From contig CANIWY010000067.1 in NCBI GenBank assembly GCA_947471695.1, positions 1-5,424 on the forward strand: a DNA stretch of 5,424 nucleotides, written 5' to 3'. The position numbers and the translations under genes are program-made. This document shows positions 1 to 5,424 of the stretch, in pieces. The notes under the pieces are model-generated. The model saw only the letters and a list, made by a program, of their open reading frames with translations, ran no database searches and was not told the origin of the DNA. The first letter of the stretch is position 1. Every line of letters begins with the position of its first letter. Origin of the DNA: Nitrosomonadaceae bacterium (GTDB lineage Bacteria > Pseudomonadota > Gammaproteobacteria > Burkholderiales > Nitrosomonadaceae).

Positions 1-45
1 ACCGTGACGGATTTTGCGAGATTGCGAGGCTTGTCTACATCGGTA
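1..45 (-). other. Probable attTn7 recognition region at the glmS 3' end
   Basis: These bases encode the C-terminal glmS segment [15 protein letters not shown]. The corresponding E. coli segment ([17 protein letters not shown]) contains the sequence bound by TnsD, which directs Tn7 to insert roughly 25 bases beyond the glmS stop codon. The segment is well conserved here, so the site should be recognisable to Tn7-like elements. The insertion point itself lies outside the left edge, so the window cannot show whether it is occupied. This call rests on family knowledge and conserved coding sequence, not on any transposon end seen here. Confidence 0.4.
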
Positions 46-1841
46 TTTTTTTTCAGGGCAACATGGTAGGCCAGCAGTTGCAAAGGGATGGTGTGGAGGA
101 TGGGGCTTAACAGTCCTGTATGTTCTGGGAGGATGATGACATGCATCCCTTCGGTCTGTTGGACGGTTGAATCGATATCTGCGAAAACGTAGAGCTCTCC
201 GCCGCGCGCACGAACTTCCTGTAAGTTGGACTTGAGTTTTTCTAGTAAGGCATTATTGGGAGCGATTGCGACTACTGGCATGCCCTCATCTACCAACGCC
301 AGTGGGCCATGCTTCAACTCGCCGGCAGCGTAAGCTTCAGCATGAATGTAGGAGATCTCTTTAAGCTTGAGTGCGCCTTCCATGGCGATTGGGTAGTGCA
401 TGCCGCGACCGAGGAACAGCGCGTGTTGTTTATGCGCAAACTGCTCGGCCCACTCTATTATCTGGTCTTCAACTTTCAGTACGCGTTGCAATGCGACAGG
501 GAGGTGACGTAGCTCCGTAATCACTTCGTGCTCACGTTCACTCGATAGTCTTCCACGTAGCTTCGCCAGTGTTACAGAGAGCAGCATCAGTGCTGCGAGT
601 TGCGTGGTGAATGCCTTGGTCGATGCTACGCCGATTTCCGGACCTGCACGAGTAAGGAAACGAAGATCAGCAGATCGTATTAACGCACTTTCTGGAACAT
701 TGCAGATGGCTAGGGTATGTCGGTGCCCCAGCGATTTAGCATAGGACAGTGCAGCCAGGGTGTCAGCAGTCTCTCCAGACTGGGAGATCGCAACTACGAG
801 TGTGTTTGGATTTGCTACCGGGTCACGGTAACGATACTCGCTCGCAATTTCGACATTGCAGGCCAGCCCCGCCATTGATTCTAGCCAGTAGCGGGCGACC
901 AGCCCGGCGTGGTAGCTAGTACCGCAGGCGAGTATGAGAACGCTGTTGGTCTGCTTGAAAATATGTTCAGCTTCGCTACCAAATAGCTGTGGAGAGATGG
1001 AATTGGAATTCAGTACAATTTCCAGCGTATTTGCTACCACGCCGGGTTGTTCGAATATCTCTTTCTGCATGAAATGTGAATAGGGTCCCAGATCGACAGC
1101 GGCGTCAGTGAGTTCGCTTTCATGAACAGCTCGTTCCACCTCTTTGCCGGTAGGATCATCAAGATAATTGACGATGCGGTAGCCATCACGCCGTAGTTCA
1201 GCGACATCGCCATCTTCTAGATAGATCATGTGCTTGGTCACTTGCAGCAGTGCAGATGCGTCAGAGGCAGCATAATTGCTATGTTCGCCAAGTCCCAACA
1301 ACAACGGAGCGCCATTTCGGGCAACAATAATGCGTTCAGGATTGGCATCTTCTATTACGGCAATAGCATAGGCACCCTGCAGGTCCGCAATAGAGAGTCG
1401 TACCGCATCAAACAAGTCAGGGGTCTGTTGAAGTTTAAGTGTGATGAGGTGGGCGATGACTTCGGTATCGGTGTCAGAGAGGAATTCAAAGCCTGCACTC
1501 TGCAGGCGCTGACGCAACTCTTCATGATTTTCGATGATGCCGTTATGCACGACCGCTACCTTTCCAGCGCCTGCGGAAAAGTGAGGGTGAGCATTACGTT
1601 CAGAAGGGGCTCCATGTGTCGCCCAGCGGGTGTGGGCGATACCGACCTTGCCATGAAATTGCTGCTCTCCAACAAGTCTACTCAGTTCCGAGACCCGTCC
1701 GGTGGTGCGCAATCTTCTTAACCCGCCATCTGCCAGAGCAATTCCAGCAGAATCATAGCCACGGTATTCTAGGCGGCGTAGCCCCTCTAGCAGGACCGGG
1801 ACAATATTATCGCGGGCGATCGCGCCGACTATTCCGCACAT
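1..1841 (-). CDS. glmS: Glutamine--fructose-6-phosphate aminotransferase (isomerizing), lacking only the last codons
   Basis: This cytosolic enzyme converts fructose-6-phosphate and glutamine to glucosamine-6-phosphate and glutamate, the first committed step of hexosamine synthesis. I translated 613 complete codons plus GT of the next without a stop. E. coli GlmS (609 residues) ends AKSVTVE and this one reaches AKSVT, so probably only Val, Glu and the stop are cut off. The N-terminal glutaminase domain (about 1-240) starts MCGIVGAIA, with Cys2 as nucleophile. It also has HTRWATHG (70-77), HNGIIENH (99-106, Asn100 and Gly101 as oxyanion hole) and SDTDTEV (122-128). Two SIS sugar-isomerase domains follow, with CGTSYHAG (306-313), SQSGETADT (353-361), [11 protein letters not shown] (488-498) and the ring-opening His511 in ELKHGPLAL. 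The ATG at 1841 is fixed because Cys2 must become N-terminal, yet no Shine-Dalgarno precedes it. It lies 58 bases after glmU and is probably cotranscribed. Identity is secure. Confidence 0.98.
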   Translation of the reverse strand, partial: MCGIVGAIARDNIVPVLLEGLRRLEYRGYDSAGIALADGGLRRLRTTGRVSELSRLVGEQQFHGKVGIAHTRWATHGAPSERNAHPHFSAGAGKVAVVHNGIIENHEELRQRLQSAGFEFLSDTDTEVIAHLITLKLQQTPDLFDAVRLSIADLQGAYAIAVIEDANPERIIVARNGAPLLLGLGEHSNYAASDASALLQVTKHMIYLEDGDVAELRRDGYRIVNYLDDPTGKEVERAVHESELTDAAVDLGPYSHFMQKEIFEQPGVVANTLEIVLNSNSISPQLFGSEAEHIFKQTNSVLILACGTSYHAGLVARYWLESMAGLACNVEIASEYRYRDPVANPNTLVVAISQSGETADTLAALSYAKSLGHRHTLAICNVPESALIRSADLRFLTRAGPEIGVASTKAFTTQLAALMLLSVTLAKLRGRLSSEREHEVITELRHLPVALQRVLKVEDQIIEWAEQFAHKQHALFLGRGMHYPIAMEGALKLKEISYIHAEAYAAGELKHGPLALVDEGMPVVAIAPNNALLEKLKSNLQEVRARGGELYVFADIDSTVQQTEGMHVIILPEHTGLLSPILHTIPLQLLAYHVALKKNTDVDKPRNLAKSVT

Positions 1842-1899
1842 GAGTAGACTTTATTAGTAATGTTATTCCAGGATAGAGGAGGTTCTACAATCCGACTTT
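1842..1899 (-). other. glmU-glmS spacer, no terminator or ribozyme, anti-SD-like element
   Basis: The 58 bases between the glmU TGA and the glmS ATG contain no GC-rich hairpin followed by a U-tract, so glmU and glmS are probably read on one transcript. The stretch just before the ATG reads AATAAAGTCTACTC and offers no clear ribosome binding site. Further up, at 1877-1883, the mRNA carries ACCTCCT, identical to the anti-Shine-Dalgarno core of 16S rRNA rather than complementary to it. A weak GTAGA/TCTAC pairing could bring the upstream part of the spacer next to the start codon. No DeoR-type regulator gene (glmR) sits between the two genes, unlike in pseudomonads. Confidence 0.6.
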
Positions 1900-3267
1900 T
1901 CATTTTTTAACAGGCCGTTTCCAGTTAGAGATACTCATTTGCTTGGCGCGCGATAGGGTGAGACTCTCTGGTGGAGCGGTTTTTGTGATGGTCGAGCCTG
2001 CGCCGATGGTGGCGCCCTTGGCCACAGTTACCGGAGCTATTAGCTGCGTATCGGAACCAATAAATACGTCATCCTCGATGATGGTTTGGTGTTTATTAGC
2101 GCCATCGTAGTTACAGGTAATGGTTCCCGCACCGATATTGACATTCTTACCGACGATAGAGTCCCCGATGTAACTTAAGTGATTCGCTTTGCTGCCGGTG
2201 GATATGCTGCTATTTTTGATCTCAACAAAATTACCGATATGAACTTTGTCTGATAGACGAGTCCCTGGACGGATGCGAGCATAGGGCCCGATGCGGCAGT
2301 CTTTGCCAATTTCAGCATCCTCGATCAGGCTGAATGGAGCGATTTGGGTTCCTGCCAAAACCTTCGTATTCTTCAGGATGCAGTTAGCGCCCACTCTGAC
2401 GTTATCACCCAGCTGGACTGAACCTTCAAAAATGCAGTTGATGTCTATCGATACATCACTGCCACAAATAAGTTGTCCACGAATATCAATACGGGAGGGG
2501 TCAGCCAAGGTCACTCCCTGATCAAGTAATCTGCCGGCAGTTTCATCTTGATAGATACGCTCGAGCGCCGCTAATTGAACTTTGCTGTTGATGCCTAGTG
2601 TTTCCCAGGAATACTCAGGATGAGTCGCCTCAACCTTCACCCTATCCGCGACCGCTATTTTTACGATATCGGTGAGGTAGTACTCCTTTTGTGAGTTCTT
2701 GTTTTCAAGTTTTGGGAGCCAATTGTGGAGGAACTGATTGGGCGCCACCATAATCCCCGTATTAATTTCGCGAATTTGCTGTTCTGATTTGCTCGCATCC
2801 TTCTCTTCAACAATGGCAATAACCTCTTTACCTCCGCTGCTACGAACAATCCGTCCGTAACCGGAGGGGTCATCGAGTTCCAGGGTGAGTAAAGCAAGAG
2901 TACGTTCTGCAGATATTGCTACAAGCTCCTTTAGCGTTTCAACGCTGGTCAGGGGCACATCGCCATAGAGCACCAGTGTCACTCCATCATGATCTAAGTG
3001 AGGTAGCGTCTGCATCAGGGCGTGTCCTGTTCCCATCTGAGGGTCTTGTTTTACCCAGATGAGTTCATCATCGTTTATTAGCTGTGGAACTAGTTCGCCA
3101 CCGTGACCGTATACAACGCAGATCTTTCCTGGCAACAATGCTCGTGCAGTGGTGAGAACATGTGAGATTAGAGGCTTGCCAGCCAGTGGGTGCAACACCT
3201 TGGGCAGTGTTGAGTGCATACGCTTGCCTAGGCCCGCGGCGAGAATGACTACGTTCAGTCTTGACAC
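1900..3267 (-). CDS. glmU: Bifunctional glucosamine-1-phosphate N-acetyltransferase / UDP-GlcNAc pyrophosphorylase
   Basis: This cytosolic trimeric enzyme acetylates glucosamine-1-phosphate with acetyl-CoA, then couples the product to UTP to give UDP-GlcNAc for peptidoglycan and lipid A. The protein has 455 residues (E. coli 456). The N-terminal Rossmann-like uridylyltransferase domain (about 1-227) shows LAAGLGKRM (9-17), Lys23 in LPKVLH, QMGTGHA (77-83), YGDVPL with metal ligand Asp103, Asn169 in EINTG and Asn227 in GINSK. The C-terminal left-handed beta-helix (about 250-455) shows repeated hexapeptides, RIRPG with Arg333, the catalytic base His363 in KANHLSYIGDS, and NIGAGTITCNYDG (377-389). 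All main catalytic residues are present. The start is GTG at 3265-3267: in-frame TAA TAA lie just upstream, and the only later option, a CTG at codon 4, is less likely. No Shine-Dalgarno precedes it. glmS follows 58 bases on, supplying the pathway's first step. Confidence 0.98.
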   Translation of the reverse strand: MSRLNVVILAAGLGKRMHSTLPKVLHPLAGKPLISHVLTTARALLPGKICVVYGHGGELVPQLINDDELIWVKQDPQMGTGHALMQTLPHLDHDGVTLVLYGDVPLTSVETLKELVAISAERTLALLTLELDDPSGYGRIVRSSGGKEVIAIVEEKDASKSEQQIREINTGIMVAPNQFLHNWLPKLENKNSQKEYYLTDIVKIAVADRVKVEATHPEYSWETLGINSKVQLAALERIYQDETAGRLLDQGVTLADPSRIDIRGQLICGSDVSIDINCIFEGSVQLGDNVRVGANCILKNTKVLAGTQIAPFSLIEDAEIGKDCRIGPYARIRPGTRLSDKVHIGNFVEIKNSSISTGSKANHLSYIGDSIVGKNVNIGAGTITCNYDGANKHQTIIEDDVFIGSDTQLIAPVTVAKGATIGAGSTITKTAPPESLTLSRAKQMSISNWKRPVKK

Positions 3268-3407
3268 GAGCGTAGGTGGTTATTAAGAACGGAGGAATTT
3301 ATTACAGAGGGGGACAAGAGCCTACTCTCTTTCATCGAGTTTTCAGGGGTGGTGTAGAGAGGGTTGCAGAGTTCGCATGATTGATCCGCAAGTACTCGAA
3401 TAGGCAT
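3255..3407 (-). CDS. Possible 50-codon leader ORF overlapping the glmU start (doubtful)
   Basis: An ATG at 3405-3407 opens a 50-residue frame (begins MPIRVLADQSCELCNP, ends LRSCQD) that runs through the whole glmU leader and stops at TGA 3255-3257, 13 bases inside glmU in another frame. I do not recognise the peptide. It has one CxxC (11-14), no membrane segment and no clear signal peptide. There is no real ribosome binding site, only CAGG close upstream. Its ATG coincides with the +1 predicted from the promoter candidate, so it could be a leaderless start or simply chance. If translated, its termination next to the glmU GTG could couple translation of glmU, whose own start lacks a Shine-Dalgarno. 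An open frame of this length in non-coding DNA is not remarkable. Confidence 0.2.
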   Translation of the reverse strand: MPIRVLADQSCELCNPLYTTPENSMKESRLLSPSVINSSVLNNHLRSCQD

Positions 3408-3413
3408 AGCCTG

Positions 3414-3442
3414 ATTCTAGATCTTTAGCGCACTAACGGCAA
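3414..3442 (-). promoter_or_regulatory. Sigma70-type promoter candidate for glmU-glmS
   Basis: Read on the minus strand, TTGCCG (3437-3442) is followed after exactly 17 bases by TAGAAT (3414-3419). These match four of six bases of the -35 consensus and five of six of the -10. Transcription would start near 3407, leaving a leader of about 140 bases before glmU. The site lies just downstream of the atp operon terminator, where a separate promoter for the glm genes would be expected. An 11-base interrupted palindrome, AGGC-TAT-GCCT (3402-3412), lies between the -10 and the first transcribed bases and could be an operator. The promoter is predicted from sequence only. Confidence 0.55.
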
Positions 3443-3454
3443 CCCACGGGAGCT

Positions 3455-3470
3455 TGGATTAGTGGATTAC
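3455..3470. repeat. Tandem octamer upstream of the glmU promoter
   Basis: On the plus strand TGGATTAG is followed immediately by TGGATTAC, seven of eight bases being identical. The pair lies at about -49 to -64 relative to the predicted glmU start site, a position typical of activator binding sites. It may be chance: the unit is short and there are only two copies. Confidence 0.35.
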
Positions 3471-3484
3471 TCATTTTGGAAAAG

Positions 3485-3510
3485 AAAAAGGCGGCAAGGG
3501 CCGCCTTTTT
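3485..3510 (-). terminator. Intrinsic terminator of the ATP synthase operon
   Basis: A perfect 11-base-pair stem (AAAAAGGCGGC with GCCGCCTTTTT) closes on a 4-base loop, CCTT in the minus-strand transcript. On that strand the stem is followed by a T-rich tract (TTTTTCTTTT), giving a textbook Rho-independent terminator 20 bases beyond the atpC stop codon. It separates transcription of the atp genes from glmU-glmS. The A-tract on the other side means it could also work in reverse, but no plus-strand gene leads into it here. Confidence 0.93.
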
Positions 3511-3530
3511 CTAAGATCAGAAGGGTTAAT

Positions 3531-3953
3531 CTAATGACCGCGCTTTCTAAACTTCTGAATGGCTGCTAATTGTGCGATCGATTCGGCCAGTTCGGCTTGT
3601 GCGCGGGCATAATCTATTGAGGAAGAACGATCTTTCATGGCCTCCTCAGCCCGTTTTTTAGCTTCAATCGCTTTTGCTTCGTCAAGGTTAGCGCCACGAA
3701 CAGCGGTATCTGCGAGGATGGTTACCACATCAGGTTGAATTTCCAACATGCCACCAGAAACATAAATCAGCTCCTCTTCTTGTAGAGGGGCCTTGATCCG
3801 TACCGAACCAGGCTTAATACGGGTCAGCATCGGCGTGTGGTGTGGATAAATGCCGACCTCGCCCGCTTCCGCTGGCGCAACAAGAAACTCAGCAGGACCT
3901 GAGTAGATCGACTCCTCGGCACTTACAATATCTACGTGAAATACGGTGCTCAT
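3531..3953 (-). CDS. atpC: F1Fo ATP synthase epsilon subunit
   Basis: This is the small rotor subunit of F1. It joins gamma to the c-ring on the cytoplasmic face of the membrane, and its C-terminal helices can inhibit ATP hydrolysis. The protein has 140 residues (E. coli 139). The N-terminal ten-stranded beta-sandwich (about 1-86) shows [13 protein letters not shown] (7-19), [13 protein letters not shown] (31-43) and [18 protein letters not shown] (65-82). The C-terminal helical hairpin follows, with [16 protein letters not shown] (91-106) and [20 protein letters not shown] (114-133), ending in a basic FRKRGH. The full-length C-terminal domain is present. The ATG at 3951-3953 is preceded by GGGGA five bases upstream, a moderate ribosome binding site, and agrees with the family N-terminus. 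It is the last gene of the atp operon: atpD lies 115 bases upstream and an intrinsic terminator follows. Confidence 0.98.
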   Translation of the reverse strand: MSTVFHVDIVSAEESIYSGPAEFLVAPAEAGEVGIYPHHTPMLTRIKPGSVRIKAPLQEEELIYVSGGMLEIQPDVVTILADTAVRGANLDEAKAIEAKKRAEEAMKDRSSSIDYARAQAELAESIAQLAAIQKFRKRGH

Positions 3954-3993
3954 TTAGGTCCCCAGTATCTGTATCTTACACTCGCCAACGCCC

Positions 3994-4014
3994 TGATCCG
4001 CTTAGGTAGGATCA
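3994..4014. repeat. Inverted repeat in the atpD-atpC spacer (atpC-proximal)
   Basis: TGATCC and GGATCA form a perfect 6-base-pair stem with a 9-base loop. No U-tract follows on the atp-coding strand, so it does not look like a terminator. It lies about 40 bases upstream of the atpC ATG and could be an RNA structure affecting stability or translation of the atpC segment. Confidence 0.45.
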
Positions 4015-4022
4015 AAAGCTGA

Positions 4023-4047
4023 CCAGACCCTATGATGACGAGTCTGG
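4023..4047. repeat. Inverted repeat in the atpD-atpC spacer (atpD-proximal)
   Basis: CCAGAC and GTCTGG form a perfect 6-base-pair stem around a 13-base loop. GACC (4021-4024) and GGTC (4051-4054) offer an alternative outer pairing. No U-tract follows, so termination is unlikely. Together with the neighbouring repeat it fills much of the 115-base spacer. Confidence 0.45.
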
Positions 4048-4068
4048 CTAGGTCGTAAATGGATGCAA

Positions 4069-5424
<1,356 letters not shown>

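Larger units (their letters stand above)
3268..3484 (-). other. glmU 5' leader and promoter region
   Basis: This 217-base non-coding interval lies between the atp terminator and glmU. It holds the promoter candidate at 3414-3442, a tandem octamer at 3455-3470 and a pyrimidine-rich downstream half. Two mutually exclusive weak stems are possible in the transcript. One pairs CTCTCT (3356-3361) with AGAGAG (3325-3330) across a 25-base loop. The other pairs AAGAG (3327-3331) with CTCTT (3316-3320) across a 6-base loop. A TTCCTCCG element lies 24-30 bases before the glmU GTG. I see no tRNA, known riboswitch or NagC-like operator. Confidence 0.5.

Noticed and set aside
309..512. A 67-codon plus-strand open frame.
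   Set aside because: It is antisense to the second SIS domain of glmS and has no independent support.
1230..1721. A 163-codon plus-strand open frame.
   Set aside because: It lies antisense within glmS, whose minus-strand frame is continuous and carries all family motifs. The predicted protein resembles nothing I know.
1616..1843. A 75-codon plus-strand open frame ending at the glmS start.
   Set aside because: It is antisense to the glmS glutaminase domain, has no ribosome binding site or recognisable protein, and is a shadow of the real gene.
1842..1899. A glmS ribozyme upstream of glmS.
   Set aside because: The spacer is only 58 bases, too short for the ribozyme, which is known from Gram-positive bacteria. 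No matching core is visible.
2291..2897. Short frames inside glmU on both strands (2291-2521 plus, 2661-2897 minus).
   Set aside because: Both overlap the intact glmU frame, which has all catalytic residues. Their translations are low-complexity shadows.
3485..3510. A small RNA or repeat element at the GC-rich hairpin.
   Set aside because: The 11-base-pair stem, 4-base loop and T-rich tract just after atpC are fully explained as an intrinsic terminator.

Overview
The window is a conserved housekeeping stretch, with all four genes on the minus strand. In transcription order they are atpD (F1 beta subunit, start beyond the right edge), atpC (F1 epsilon subunit), glmU (bifunctional UDP-GlcNAc synthesis enzyme) and glmS (glucosamine-6-phosphate synthase, stop codon just beyond the left edge). 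The atp-glmU-glmS order is classical for Gammaproteobacteria and also occurs in Betaproteobacteria. The AtpD and AtpC wording ([40 protein letters not shown] and the IQKFRKRGH end of epsilon) reads to me as betaproteobacterial. Base composition looks close to 50% GC, which would fit a Nitrosomonadales-type organism. That placement is inference from remembered family sequences, not from a search.

Right part (3485-5424): the distal end of the F1Fo ATP synthase operon. atpD and atpC are separated by an unusually roomy spacer of 115 bases holding two short inverted repeats. A strong intrinsic terminator (3485-3510) closes the operon 20 bases after the atpC stop codon.

Middle part (3268-3484): a 217-base leader region between that terminator and glmU. 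It carries a good sigma70-type promoter candidate (TTGCCG, 17-base gap, TAGAAT), a tandem octamer just upstream of it, and a possible 50-codon leader ORF that overlaps the glmU start. Neither glmU (GTG start) nor glmS (ATG start) has a recognisable Shine-Dalgarno sequence. Both leaders instead contain a CCTCC or CCTCCT element resembling the 3' tail of 16S rRNA.

Left part (1-3267): glmU and glmS, 58 bases apart with no terminator between them, so probably one transcript. GlmS makes glucosamine-6-phosphate from fructose-6-phosphate and glutamine. A mutase encoded elsewhere (GlmM) converts it to glucosamine-1-phosphate, and GlmU acetylates and uridylylates that to UDP-GlcNAc for peptidoglycan and lipopolysaccharide. 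The glmS 3' end at the left edge is the conserved target region recognised by Tn7-family TnsD proteins.

I found no mobile element, CRISPR array, RNA gene or novel gene cluster. The points worth a second look are regulatory and concern the three spacers.
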